From Comamonadaceae bacterium UBA2334 (lineage in GTDB: Bacteria > Pseudomonadota > Gammaproteobacteria > Burkholderiales > Burkholderiaceae_C), in the NCBI GenBank assembly GCA_002344885.1, contig DDUQ01000030.1, positions 44,982 through 68,803 on the forward strand: a stretch of 23,822 nucleotides of DNA, read 5' to 3'. Below the pieces are notes generated by a model. The model was not told the DNA's origin, did no database searches, and saw nothing but the letters and a program-made list of their open reading frames with translations. This document shows, piece by piece, positions 1-6,864 of the stretch. Every line of letters begins with the position of its first letter. Positions within the stretch are counted from its first letter, which is position 1. The position numbers were made by a program, and so were the translations under genes.

Positions 1-1
1 G

Positions 2-436
2 TTCGACAAGGTGGAAATGGTGCAAATCGTCCACCCTGAAAAAAGCTACGAAGCGCTCGACGCCATGACCGGCCACGCCGAAGCCGTGCTGCAAAAGCTA
101 GGTCTGGCCTACCGCGTCATTGTGCTGTGCACGGGCGACATGGGCTTTGGCGCCACCCGTACTCAAGACCTGGAGGTGTGGGTGCCTGCTCAGAACACTT
201 ACCGCGAGATCAGTTCGGTCAGCAACTGCGAAGCCTTCCAGGCCCGCCGCCTGCAGGCCCGCTTCAAGAACGCGCAGGGCAAGAATGAGCTCGTTCACAC
301 GCTCAATGGCTCCGGCCTGGCTGTGGGCCGCGCGCTGGTGGCTGTGCTGGAAAATTACCAGAACGCCGATGGCAGCATCACCGTGCCCGAGGTGTTGCGT
401 CCCTACATGGGCGGGCTGGCGTTGCTCAAAGCCTGA
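2..436 (+). CDS. serS: Serine--tRNA ligase, C-terminal part (5' end outside window)
   Basis: This is the C-terminal 144 or so residues of seryl-tRNA synthetase, the cytoplasmic class II enzyme that charges tRNA-Ser (and tRNA-Sec where present). The visible part contains the conserved SerRS stretches GDMGFGATRTQDLEVW and REISSVSNCEAFQARR of the catalytic core. It ends with class II motif 3 (HTLNGSGLAVGRALVAVLENYQ region, with the G-x-G-x-x-x-G-R arginine) and a short VPEVLRPYMGG tail. The reading frame is open to the window edge, so the start and the N-terminal coiled-coil arm lie upstream. A cognate tRNA-Ser gene follows 70 bp downstream on the same strand. The family assignment is very secure. 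Confidence 0.97.
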   Translation, partial: FDKVEMVQIVHPEKSYEALDAMTGHAEAVLQKLGLAYRVIVLCTGDMGFGATRTQDLEVWVPAQNTYREISSVSNCEAFQARRLQARFKNAQGKNELVHTLNGSGLAVGRALVAVLENYQNADGSITVPEVLRPYMGGLALLKA

Positions 437-451
437 ATCGGGGCGAAGGCA

Positions 452-480
452 CTGATTGCGTCGGAACGGGCTGCTAGAAT
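452..480 (+). promoter_or_regulatory. Candidate promoter for the tRNA-Ser/tRNA-Val pair
   Basis: A TAGAAT hexamer at 475-480 (5 of 6 matches to TATAAT) lies 26 bp upstream of the first tRNA base. That would place transcription start near 487, about 20 nt before the mature 5' end. The best -35 at 17-bp spacing is a weak CTGATT at 452-457. The position and the good -10 favour a stable-RNA promoter, but read-through from serS is also possible. Confidence 0.45.
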
Positions 481-506
481 GCCGATTTTGCGAAATTGAT
501 CACCCA

Positions 507-598
507 GGAAAGATGGCAGAGTGGTCGAATGCACCGGATTCGAAATCCGGCGTACAGGTTCTCCTGTACCGAGGGTTCGAATCCCTCTCTTTCCGCCA
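507..598 (+). tRNA. tRNA-Ser(CGA), reads UCG
   Basis: This is a 92-nt type II tRNA with encoded CCA. The acceptor stem pairs GGAAAGA (507-513) with TCTTTCC (588-594), followed by discriminator G and CCA at 596-598. The anticodon stem is CCGGA/TCCGG (534-538/546-550) with loop TTCGAAA, which gives anticodon CGA. A long variable arm (GTACAGG...CCTGTAC) and a T-loop GGTTCGAATCC are present. The long variable arm and the G discriminator are serine identity elements. It lies directly downstream of serS and 19 bp before tRNA-Val, so the two tRNAs are probably co-transcribed. Confidence 0.97.
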
Positions 599-617
599 GT
601 GACCGGAGTTTTTTTTC

Positions 618-693
618 GGATCGTTAGCTCAGTTGGTAGAGCGTCTGTCTTACACACAGAATGTCGGCAGTTCGAGCCTGTCACGATCCACCA
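618..693 (+). tRNA. tRNA-Val(UAC)
   Basis: This is a 76-nt tRNA with encoded CCA. The acceptor stem pairs GGATCGT (618-624) with ACGATCC (683-689), then discriminator A and CCA at 691-693. The D-arm has TAGCTCAGTTGGTAGAGC. The anticodon stem is TCTGT/ACAGA (644-648/656-660) with loop CTTACAC, which gives anticodon TAC (UAC, valine). The T-arm has CAGTTCGAGCCTG. A run of eight T residues (609-616) separates it from tRNA-Ser, but without a convincing hairpin. A clear terminator follows immediately. Confidence 0.97.
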
Positions 694-699
694 CACACA

Positions 700-731
700 A
701 GCCTCTCGCTGGAAACGGTGAGGGGCTTTTT
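700..731 (+). terminator. Rho-independent terminator after the tRNA pair
   Basis: AGCCTCTC (700-707) pairs with GAGGGGCT (720-727), giving 8 bp with one G-U pair and a 12-nt loop. A run of T residues (727-731) follows at once. It lies 6 bp after the CCA end of tRNA-Val. Confidence 0.85.
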
Positions 732-768
732 GTTTGGCGTGTTGGCCGGGGAGTCATGGGCCGGGAGA

Positions 769-1053
769 TCACTCCGCTATGGGTTGTGGTGGGTCGTCTC
801 CAACGACGGGTCTGATGCCCAGGAATCGCTGATGCATCTCATGCAAGGCCAGGAGCACCTTCAGGTGCTCGCTGGCCAGTTTGGGCACCGGCGTGCGGCC
901 CGACATCCACATCCACACGGTTTTCTGGCTGACATCGATCAGGCGAGCGTAGCCTGCCTGCGTGAGCCCGAGCGTAGCCAGTGCTGCGCTGAGTTGTTCG
1001 GGGGTCATGGTTGCTGGGGTCATGCGGGGATTGTCGATCCTGACGAGGTTCAT
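769..1053 (-). CDS. Small XRE-type helix-turn-helix regulator
   Basis: This protein of about 94 residues carries one helix-turn-helix domain. The segment TPEQLSAALATLGLTQAGYARL-IDVSQKTVWMWMSGRTPVP has the typical XRE/Cro pattern: a first helix ending in GLTQ, a turn, and a recognition helix beginning SQKTVWMW. A short C-terminal helix follows. It resembles phage-repressor-like or antitoxin-like single-domain regulators, but no toxin gene is adjacent. The start is uncertain. Methionines lie at 1062, 1053, 1023 and 1008, and the frame is open up to a TTG at 1092; none has a strong ribosome site. The HTH is contained in all versions. The gene is divergent from the sensor kinase at 1111, so the two share a very short upstream region. 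Confidence 0.7.
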   Translation of the reverse strand: MNLVRIDNPRMTPATMTPEQLSAALATLGLTQAGYARLIDVSQKTVWMWMSGRTPVPKLASEHLKVLLALHEMHQRFLGIRPVVGDDPPQPIAE

Positions 1054-1110
1054 GCCTATCATTGGGGCAATGATTTCTTCGGAAGCTACCAACCTGCTTG
1101 CTGCTGACGC

Positions 1111-2742
1111 ATGAGCCAGATCGCCTCACAAGCCGCTTTGCATCGCGTGCTGTTCCGCATGGCCGAGCGGGCCACCGCCGGGCTGTCGTTCTACGAGTTC
1201 CTGCAATCGGTGCATGGCCTGCTCGGCGAGTTGCTGTTTGCGCGGAATTTTTACGTCTGCCTCAGCAACACCTCGCGCCAGACGCTGGATTTTCCGTATT
1301 ACGTCGACGAAAAAGACGGCGACACGATGCAGTGCAACGATGTGCCGATGCGCCGTGGCCTGACCGAGTTCGTGTTGCGCACCCAACGTCCGCAGCTCAT
1401 TGACGCGGTGCGTTTTCAGTCTCTGGTCGCATCGGGTGAGGTGACCGAAGCATCGGGCGACCTGACCTTCTCGGCTTGGCTGGGCGTGCCGATGTGGCTG
1501 CACGGTGCAGTGGGTGGGGTGCTGGTGGTGCAGAACTACGATGCCGACGGGCACTACAGCGACCAGGACATCGACGTGATGTCCTTCGTTGCGAACCAGT
1601 TTGGCAGCGTGATCGAGCGGCACCAGGCCATCGATGCGCTGCGCACCTCGGAGGCGCGGTACCGCGCGGTGTTTGAGCATCTGGGTGTGGGCGTGGCGGT
1701 GGTGCAGGCCGAGCGCATGCAGTTCATCAACCCGGCCATGGCCGCCATGCTGGGCTGGGCGCGCGACGAGTTGTTGCAGCAGGACTTCAAGAAGGCCATC
1801 CACCCGGATGACGTGGCGGCTGTGGTGGCCAGGCACCAGCGCCGGCTGGATGGCGAGGTGGTGGAACCCTACTACGTGGCCCGGTTCCTGACCGCCGCTG
1901 GCGAGACGCGCCACCTGGAAATTTCGGGGGCCCTGTTCGACTGGAACGGTCAACCCGCCACCTTGCTGTTTGCAGTGGACGTGACGGTGCGTTTGCAGGC
2001 AGAACTGGCCCAGCGGGCGGCCACCGAGCGGCAGCGCGAGCTCAATGACATGCGGTCCCGTTTCATTGCAATGGCGTCGCACGAGTTTCGCACGCCACTG
2101 GCTGCCATCACCGGTTCGGTGGAGCTGCTGTCCGTCTACGGTGACAAGCTGGACCCTGCGGAAAAATCGGATGTGCTGGCTCGCATCCAGAGAGCGGTGG
2201 ACCGCATGACGCACATGCTGGAAAGCGTGCTGGAGCTGGATGAGGTGGAGTCATCGGCCATGCTGTTTCGGCCTCAGGCAGTCGCTGTGTCACCTCTTTG
2301 CCGCGCCATCGTGGCCGATGTGGAGGCTGACAAGGTGGCGGGTGGTAGGCGGGTGGTCTTGAGCCTGCCGCCCGATGAGCTGGTGTGTGCGCTGGACGAA
2401 AGCCTGCTTCGGCACGTGCTGGTCAACCTGTTGTCCAACGCATTCAAGTACTCGCCCGGTGGAGGCGAGGTGCGGATGACGGTGGATGCGTGCGAGGGTG
2501 AGCTGGTGTGGACCGTGCGCGACCAGGGCATCGGCATCACGCCGCAGGATCAGACCCGGCTGTTTGACAGCTACCAGCGGGGCAGCAACGTGGGGCACAT
2601 CCCCGGCACCGGCCTGGGGCTGGCCATTGTGAAGCACGCGGTGGCGCGTCACCAGGGCAGCCTGTCGGTCGAGAGCCAACCGGGTGTGGGAACGTGCTTC
2701 ACCGTTCGCTTGCCCGCACACCGCCCGCCGGGACAAGGCTGA
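1111..2742 (+). CDS. Soluble GAF-PAS hybrid sensor histidine kinase (orphan)
   Basis: This 543-residue sensor kinase should autophosphorylate on histidine and pass the phosphate to a response regulator. Residues about 10-175 form a GAF domain (WLGVPM, QNYDADGHYSDQD). Residues about 178-300 form a PAS domain (ARYRAVFEHLGVG, INPAM, HPDD) ending in a PAC-like segment. The HisKA helix carries the H-box MASHEFRTPL with the likely phospho-acceptor H324. The HATPase_c domain shows the N-box (N439, N443), the G1 box DQGIGI (471-476) and the G2 box GTGLGL (499-504). I see no transmembrane segment, so the input is probably cytoplasmic. No response regulator is encoded next to it. The ATG at 1111 has no obvious ribosome site, so the exact start is less certain than the product. 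Confidence 0.92.
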   Translation: MSQIASQAALHRVLFRMAERATAGLSFYEFLQSVHGLLGELLFARNFYVCLSNTSRQTLDFPYYVDEKDGDTMQCNDVPMRRGLTEFVLRTQRPQLIDAVRFQSLVASGEVTEASGDLTFSAWLGVPMWLHGAVGGVLVVQNYDADGHYSDQDIDVMSFVANQFGSVIERHQAIDALRTSEARYRAVFEHLGVGVAVVQAERMQFINPAMAAMLGWARDELLQQDFKKAIHPDDVAAVVARHQRRLDGEVVEPYYVARFLTAAGETRHLEISGALFDWNGQPATLLFAVDVTVRLQAELAQRAATERQRELNDMRSRFIAMASHEFRTPLAAITGSVELLSVYGDKLDPAEKSDVLARIQRAVDRMTHMLESVLELDEVESSAMLFRPQAVAVSPLCRAIVADVEADKVAGGRRVVLSLPPDELVCALDESLLRHVLVNLLSNAFKYSPGGGEVRMTVDACEGELVWTVRDQGIGITPQDQTRLFDSYQRGSNVGHIPGTGLGLAIVKHAVARHQGSLSVESQPGVGTCFTVRLPAHRPPGQG

Positions 2743-2784
2743 CGTCTTGGGCCGCTCAGCGGGCCGTGATCATTTGGGCTCGCG

Positions 2785-3663
2785 TCACCACAGGGTGGGG
2801 TCAAGCCTGAAGTACTGCTTCAGTTGCGCGTAGAGGTCGGGGTGCCGTTCTGACATGGCGCGGGGCTGCATGAAAAACGTCTCGACCGCCACGGCAAAAA
2901 ACTCCTCGGGTGCCGACGCGCCGTAGGGGTCAATCAGTGTTTCTTCGCCTGCATCGACCAGCCAGCGCAGGTCTTCGTAAGCGCGCTGGAACACCTGTGC
3001 CCAGGTTTGTGCGGACTGCCCCGGCCGCAGCAGAGGGGCACCGTTCGCGGGGCCGATTTCCTGGTCCAACTGGTGAGCAAACTCGTGCAGCACCACGTTG
3101 TGGGCAGCAGGTTGGTCTTCTGTGCTGTGATGTTGGCCGGGGCGGGGCCACTGACCGGATTGGGCACCCGCCAGGGCGTCGGGCCACGACAGCACCACGA
3201 TGCCTTCCTGCCAGGACTCGCCCAGGCGCTCCTCGCGGCCCTCGCTGACCACGCCGCCGGGTTCGTGGTGTTTGGCGCTCACCACGAACGAAGACGGGTA
3301 CAGCAGCACCTGACGCAACTCAGGGTAGGGGTGGGGGTGGTCACCCGCGCCATGCAGCATCAGCACCGGCAGGCAGGCCTGCGCCGCCACCAGCACCCGC
3401 ATGTCGTCGGTCACGGTCAGGCCCTGGCAGCCAATGAGCGGTTTGTCCGCCACAAAGACTTGCACCATGGCCTGCAACTGCTTCTGGAGCGGTGGTGGCA
3501 GGTGGTTGTAGAGCGGAAACTGGCGCTGCAGCAGCTTGCGCCATGCGGCTGGAAAGGGGCGCTGCCCCGTGCGCAGCCGCCGGTGGCGTGACCAGGCAGG
3601 CCAGCCGATCAGGCCCAGCAGCACCGTCAGGCCAGACAGGGCGAGAATGAGTTCGGGGTTCAC
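2785..3663 (-). CDS. mtfA: MtfA-type zinc-dependent peptidase (M90 family) with N-terminal membrane segment
   Basis: This 292-residue protein belongs to the MtfA (Mlc titration factor A, DUF980) family. In E. coli MtfA is a zinc aminopeptidase that binds the glucose-PTS repressor Mlc. Seen here: a zinc-binding HEFAH at 193-197 followed by QLD, a downstream acidic helix APEEFFAVAVETFF with E253/E254 as candidate third ligand, and FPLYNHLPPPLQKQLQ, typical of the family N-terminus. Residues 5-24 are a hydrophobic stretch that looks like a membrane anchor, absent from the 265-residue E. coli protein as I recall it. The only sensible start is GTG at 3663. The open frame runs further upstream into trpS in another frame, but has no start codon between trpS and 3663. 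It converges with the kinase gene (42-bp gap) and may be transcribed with trpS. Confidence 0.88.
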   Translation of the reverse strand: MNPELILALSGLTVLLGLIGWPAWSRHRRLRTGQRPFPAAWRKLLQRQFPLYNHLPPPLQKQLQAMVQVFVADKPLIGCQGLTVTDDMRVLVAAQACLPVLMLHGAGDHPHPYPELRQVLLYPSSFVVSAKHHEPGGVVSEGREERLGESWQEGIVVLSWPDALAGAQSGQWPRPGQHHSTEDQPAAHNVVLHEFAHQLDQEIGPANGAPLLRPGQSAQTWAQVFQRAYEDLRWLVDAGEETLIDPYGASAPEEFFAVAVETFFMQPRAMSERHPDLYAQLKQYFRLDPTLW

Positions 3664-3772
3664 GGTGCGGCGTTGGGTTGTGCTGCCGCTGCAACTGGAG
3701 CCCGCACGGCGCTTTTCAAGGGTGCCGGCGGGTAGGCAGGGGCATTGCCTGGTGCATGGCCCCGTGGCGGAC

Positions 3773-5077
3773 TCAGTTCTTGGCGTCGCGCAGCGCTGCC
3801 ATGGCGGTGTCAAGCGCGTCGGCTGTGCTGCCGGCAGCCAGAGTTTGCCCCAGGGGCGCCAGTGCCGCAGCCCCTTCGGCCTGGAGGCGGCCGATGGCAG
3901 CGCCGCAAGCCTTGGGTTGGTCGAAGCCGGTGCTTTGCAGCACGAGCGTGCCATCGGCAGCCAGCAGCTTGAAATAAAACAGGCCATCCTTCTCGCGGTA
4001 CTGCTTAAAACTCGGCAGTTCCGATTTTGTTGCCTTGCCTGACTTGACGACCGAGCCTGCTGCGCTGCCATCGGCCAGGTTGCGCAGCCCCACCGCAGCC
4101 CGCAACCGGGAAGTAAAAGGTGTCGCGATGGCGCGGGCCTTTTCTGCGCCACGCTTCACGATGGCTTCGACCTCTTCGGGGTGGGTCATGTAATGGGTGT
4201 ATGCGGCTCGCATGGGGGCAATTTCCGTGTCCAGCCGCTCGAACAGCATCTGCTTGGCCTCTCCCCAGGCAATGCCGCTGGCATAGGCCTGGCGCATGGC
4301 TTCGGTTTCCTGTGGGCTGGCAAACGCCTGGTAGATCTGGAACAGCGCGCTGACTTCGGTGTCTTTCGGCTCGCCCGGCGCGCGGGAGTCGGTCAGCAGA
4401 CCCATGACCAGCTTCTTCAGTTCTTCGCGTGGCGCGAACAGTGGGATGGTGTTGTCGTAGCTTTTGCTCATCTTGCGACCATCCAGGCCCGGCAGCGTTG
4501 CCACGTTGTCGTCGATGATGGCTTCCGGCAGCGTGAAGTGTTCGCCGTACAGGTGGTTGAAACTGGCCGCCATGTCGCGCGCCATTTCAATGTGCTGGAT
4601 CTGGTCACGCCCGACCGGCACTTTATGGGCGTTGAACAGGATGATGTCCGCCGCCATCAGCACCGGGTACATGAACAGGCCCGCAGTCACGCCATCGTCG
4701 GGCTCGGCACCGGCAGCGGTGTTCTTGTCCACGCTGGCCTTGTAGGCGTGGGCGCGGTTGAGCAGGCCTTTGCCGCACACGCAGGTGAGAAACCAGGTCA
4801 GCTCGGGGATTTCAGGGATGTCGGACTGGCGGTAGAAGAACACCTTGTCAGGGTCCAGCCCGGCGGCCAGCCAGGTGGCGGCGATTTCCAGCGTGGACCG
4901 CTGCACCCGTGCCGGGTCGCCAGTCTTGATGAGGGCGTGGTAGTCGGCCAGGAAGTAGAAACTCTGCACGCCGGGGCGATGACTGGCCTGCACGGCCGGC
5001 CGCACAGCGCCCACATAGTTGCCCAGGTGAGGGGTGCCTGACGTGGTGATGCCGGTGAGAACGCGTTGAATGGTCAT
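3773..5077 (-). CDS. trpS: Tryptophan--tRNA ligase with C-terminal YegP-like extension
   Basis: This 434-residue class I aminoacyl-tRNA synthetase attaches tryptophan to tRNA-Trp. Seen: the HIGH-equivalent PHLG in SGTPHLGNYVGA (residues 16-19), the conserved CVCGKGLLNRAHAYK region, GRDQIQHIEMARD in the active-site fold, and the KMSKS loop (202-206). Bacterial TrpRS is usually about 330-350 residues. Here the core ends near residue 335, followed by a Gly/Ala/Ser/Lys linker and about 90 further residues. These include DGLFYFKLLAADGTLVLQS and FDQPKACGAAIGRLQ (about 365-399), which resemble the DUF1508/YegP repeat. The start chosen is the ATG at 5077 (MTIQRVLTG), matching the usual N-terminus; an in-frame GTG at 5101 is the alternative. 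No good ribosome site is seen for either. Confidence 0.96.
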   Translation of the reverse strand: MTIQRVLTGITTSGTPHLGNYVGAVRPAVQASHRPGVQSFYFLADYHALIKTGDPARVQRSTLEIAATWLAAGLDPDKVFFYRQSDIPEIPELTWFLTCVCGKGLLNRAHAYKASVDKNTAAGAEPDDGVTAGLFMYPVLMAADIILFNAHKVPVGRDQIQHIEMARDMAASFNHLYGEHFTLPEAIIDDNVATLPGLDGRKMSKSYDNTIPLFAPREELKKLVMGLLTDSRAPGEPKDTEVSALFQIYQAFASPQETEAMRQAYASGIAWGEAKQMLFERLDTEIAPMRAAYTHYMTHPEEVEAIVKRGAEKARAIATPFTSRLRAAVGLRNLADGSAAGSVVKSGKATKSELPSFKQYREKDGLFYFKLLAADGTLVLQSTGFDQPKACGAAIGRLQAEGAAALAPLGQTLAAGSTADALDTAMAALRDAKN

Positions 5078-5165
5078 GTTAATGATTAAAAACGACTCCA
5101 CCGCTTGATTGGCGATGATTGATTGCTATTGAAATATTTGTCGGTTTTCAGTGGTCGCCCGGGCA
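5078..5165. repeat. AT-rich intergenic spacer with a GCTAT-type motif
   Basis: This spacer between trpS and the M50 protease gene is markedly more AT-rich than its surroundings. It contains GATTGCTATTGAAATATTTG near 5119-5138. Similar pieces centred on GCTAT recur in this window at 9026-9033, 9093-9100 and 18673-18677. I suspect a family of small dispersed intergenic repeats, but only a genome-wide comparison could establish this. Promoter or terminator function is possible; no strong hairpin is visible. Confidence 0.3.
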
Positions 5166-5834
5166 TCAGAACAGCAGGGCACGCAGCGGGGTCAGCAGCA
5201 GTTCGATGGCGTCGGCGGTCACTTCCATCAGGGGGCGCATCCAGTAGTCGCCCACGATGCCCGCCACCACCAGCGCCAGGACGATGAAGAAGCCGTAGGG
5301 TTCGATGCGCGACACCTGAACCGCCTGGCGCATGGGCAGCAACCCCACCAGGATGCGCCCGCCGTCCAGCGGGGGCAGCGGGAAGAGGTTGAACGCGAAC
5401 ATCACCAGGTTGACCAGCAGGCCGCCCTGTGCCATCTGGATGAAAAAGCGTTCCTCCACTTCCATGGCCACCAGTGCATAGGCCATCACGCTCCAGCCAA
5501 TGGCCATGGCCAGGTTGGCTGCAGGGCCTGCCAGCGCCACCCAGATCATGTCGCGTTTGGGGTTGCGCAAGTGGCCGAAATTCACGGGCACCGGCTTGGC
5601 GTAGCCGAACAGGAAGGCACCCGCCGTCACAAAGTACAGCAACAGCGGCATCAGGATGGTGCCCACCGGGTCGATGTGTTTGACGGGATTGAGGGTGATG
5701 CGCCCCATCATCCACGCGGTGTTGTCGCCAAAGTGCCGGGCGGCATAGCCGTGCGCGGCCTCGTGCACGGTGATGGCGAACAGCACCGGCAGGGCGTAGA
5801 TGGCGACGGTTTGAATGATGTTGGCAATGTCCAT
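5166..5834 (-). CDS. Site-2 protease family (M50) membrane metalloprotease
   Basis: This 222-residue polytopic membrane protein belongs to the compact M50 site-2 protease group, which resembles YwhC/FpvI-type proteins and lacks PDZ or CBS domains. The zinc site is the HEAAH motif at 24-28 in the first membrane segment (LFAITVHEAAHGYAA). The third ligand is the aspartate of FPLPPLDGGRI (D157) in a later segment. Four to five further hydrophobic stretches are visible (about 8-28, 58-78, 98-124, 136-152, 180-198). Substrates are unknown; family members cleave proteins within the membrane. It reads in the same direction as trpS and the Sua5-like gene, with 64-88 bp gaps, so a three- or four-gene unit is plausible. 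Confidence 0.92.
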   Translation of the reverse strand: MDIANIIQTVAIYALPVLFAITVHEAAHGYAARHFGDNTAWMMGRITLNPVKHIDPVGTILMPLLLYFVTAGAFLFGYAKPVPVNFGHLRNPKRDMIWVALAGPAANLAMAIGWSVMAYALVAMEVEERFFIQMAQGGLLVNLVMFAFNLFPLPPLDGGRILVGLLPMRQAVQVSRIEPYGFFIVLALVVAGIVGDYWMRPLMEVTADAIELLLTPLRALLF

Positions 5835-5909
5835 GTGGCGATTGTCTCCGACAGTGGGTGCCAGGGGGCTCGTGTGGCCGGGCGGGCCGTGGGGCAGGCG
5901 GGTGGCTGC

Positions 5910-6548
5910 TCAGCCCAAGCCGACCGCTGACAGCGGCCCCGCGCCTTCGCGCAGCACCACCGGATCGTCGCCTTTGTCCATGGGCGTCAGGTCAATGACC
6001 GTGGTGGGTGCCAGTGCACAGGCACCCGCGTCGATGACGCCTGCCAGGTCGTGCTCGAAGCGCTCGCGGATGTCATGCGGGTCGTTGAGGGCGTCAGTTT
6101 CGCCGGGGGGGATTAGCGTCGTGGCCAGGAATGGGCCGCCATGCAGGTCCAGCAGGGCCAGCAGGGTGGTGTGCAGCGGCACGCGCAGGCCGATGGTTTT
6201 GCGCGATGGGTGGCTGACGCGTCGCGGCACCTCTTTACTGGCCTCCAGAATGAAGGTGTAGGGGCCGGGCGTGCCCAGCTTGAGCAGCCGGTACTGCCGG
6301 TTGTCCACCCGGGCATAGCTGGCCAGCTCGCTCAGGTCGCGGCACAGCAGGGTCAGGTGGTGCTTGTCGTCCACCCCGCGGATGCGGCGCAGCCGGTCGG
6401 CAGCGGCCTTGTCGTCCAGGTGGCAGATGAGGGCGTAGCTGGAATCGGTGGGTACGGCCAACACCCCGCCTTTGGCGAGCAGGGTGACGGCTTGCTTCAT
6501 CAGGCGAGGCTGTGGGTTGTCGGGGTGGACTTCAAAAAACTGCGACAT
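5910..6548 (-). CDS. Sua5/YciO/YrdC-family protein (L-threonylcarbamoyladenylate synthase-like)
   Basis: This 212-residue protein has the YrdC-like fold. Relatives bind tRNA, ATP and threonine and make threonylcarbamoyl-AMP for t6A37 tRNA modification. Seen: GGVLAVPTDSSYALIC (28-43), the substrate-binding strand and loop; IRGVDDKHHLTLLCRD (56-71), close to the KxR...K/P-L motif; PGPYTFILEAS (95-104); and PSRKTIGLRVPLH (114-126). The DDKHHLTLL and PTDSSYAL forms resemble the YciO subgroup, whose role is less settled than that of TsaC/Sua5. I therefore do not assign a gene symbol. The start is set at ATG 6548 (MSQFFEVHPDNPQ), the typical N-terminus of this subgroup; a TTG further upstream is in frame but less likely. 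Confidence 0.88.
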   Translation of the reverse strand: MSQFFEVHPDNPQPRLMKQAVTLLAKGGVLAVPTDSSYALICHLDDKAAADRLRRIRGVDDKHHLTLLCRDLSELASYARVDNRQYRLLKLGTPGPYTFILEASKEVPRRVSHPSRKTIGLRVPLHTTLLALLDLHGGPFLATTLIPPGETDALNDPHDIRERFEHDLAGVIDAGACALAPTTVIDLTPMDKGDDPVVLREGAGPLSAVGLG

Positions 6549-6607
6549 GGTGACCGTATTGTCCTGCAAGGCCTGTTGGCAGGCCTCACTGAAAAACTGG
6601 CATTTGT

Positions 6608-6621
6608 CTGATCCAGATCAA
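6608..6621. promoter_or_regulatory. FNR/CRP-family-like box, distal site
   Basis: CTGATCCAGATCAA matches the FNR-type consensus TTGAT-N4-ATCAA at 9 of 10 positions. It is 32 bp (three helical turns) centre-to-centre from a second such box at 6640-6653. It lies between the leftward Sua5-like gene (start 6548) and the rightward DUF3149 gene (start 6715), and could serve either. The proximal box has better geometry for the DUF3149 gene. Confidence 0.5.
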
Positions 6622-6639
6622 ATCAGAACGATGCAGGAA

Positions 6640-6653
6640 TTGATTTTCGTCAA
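6640..6653 (+). promoter_or_regulatory. FNR-type box at class-II distance from a -10, upstream of the DUF3149 gene
   Basis: TTGATTTTCGTCAA matches TTGAT-N4-ATCAA at 9 of 10 positions. A -10-like hexamer TGCAAT (6676-6681) lies 32 bp from its centre, as expected when the box is centred at -41.5. That places the start site near 6688, giving a leader of about 27 nt that contains the ribosome site AAGGA (6704-6708) before ATG 6715. The geometry supports oxygen- or NO-linked activation, but it is a sequence-based inference. Confidence 0.55.
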
Positions 6654-6714
6654 GTTGGTTGATGCTGTTTGCGGTTGCAATGGAGCTTGTTTGAAGCCAA
6701 ATGAAGGAATTTCC

Positions 6715-6864
6715 ATGAAAGCGCTTGCCGACTTGTTTTCGACTGACTATGGCCTGCTGAGCGTGGGCGTGATCGCGTTCACCTTGGGCATGGGCGTGTT
6801 TTTCTACCGCTTCTTCACCAAAAAAATGGATGAAGATGCTGCGGCGGCCGCACGCAACAAGTGA
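6715..6864 (+). CDS. DUF3149 small membrane protein, 49 aa
   Basis: This 49-residue protein begins MKALADLFSTDYGLLS. It has a single hydrophobic segment (about residues 14-34, LSVGVIAFTLGMGVFFYRFF) and then a short charged tail KKMDEDAAAAARNK. It matches my memory of the DUF3149 family of small betaproteobacterial proteins, whose function is not known. The start is well supported: AAGGA at 6704-6708 lies six bases before the ATG. Topology is probably one helix with the charged C-terminus in the cytoplasm (Lys/Arg just after the helix). The upstream region carries two FNR-like boxes, which hints at expression under low oxygen and perhaps at a role near respiratory membrane complexes. That role is speculation. 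Confidence 0.85.
   Translation: MKALADLFSTDYGLLSVGVIAFTLGMGVFFYRFFTKKMDEDAAAAARNK

Noticed and set aside
483..506. TTGATCACCCAGG as another FNR-like site
   Set aside because: Only one half-site matches; the second half lacks the ATCAA pattern.
599..617. A T8 run between the two tRNA genes as a terminator
   Set aside because: Only a 3-4 bp stem can be formed before it, so it is unlikely to stop transcription. The strong hairpin after tRNA-Val is the better terminator.
2743..2784. A GGGCCGCTCAGCGGGCC structure between the converging kinase and mtfA genes
   Set aside because: The stem is short (CCGC/GCGG) with a 3-nt loop and no T-run in either direction, so I do not list it as a terminator.
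3664..4152. A long N-terminal extension of the MtfA frame into trpS
   Set aside because: The frame is open but the translated segment overlaps trpS in another frame, is Arg/Ser/Cys-rich without family similarity, and has no start codon between the trpS stop and the GTG at 3663.
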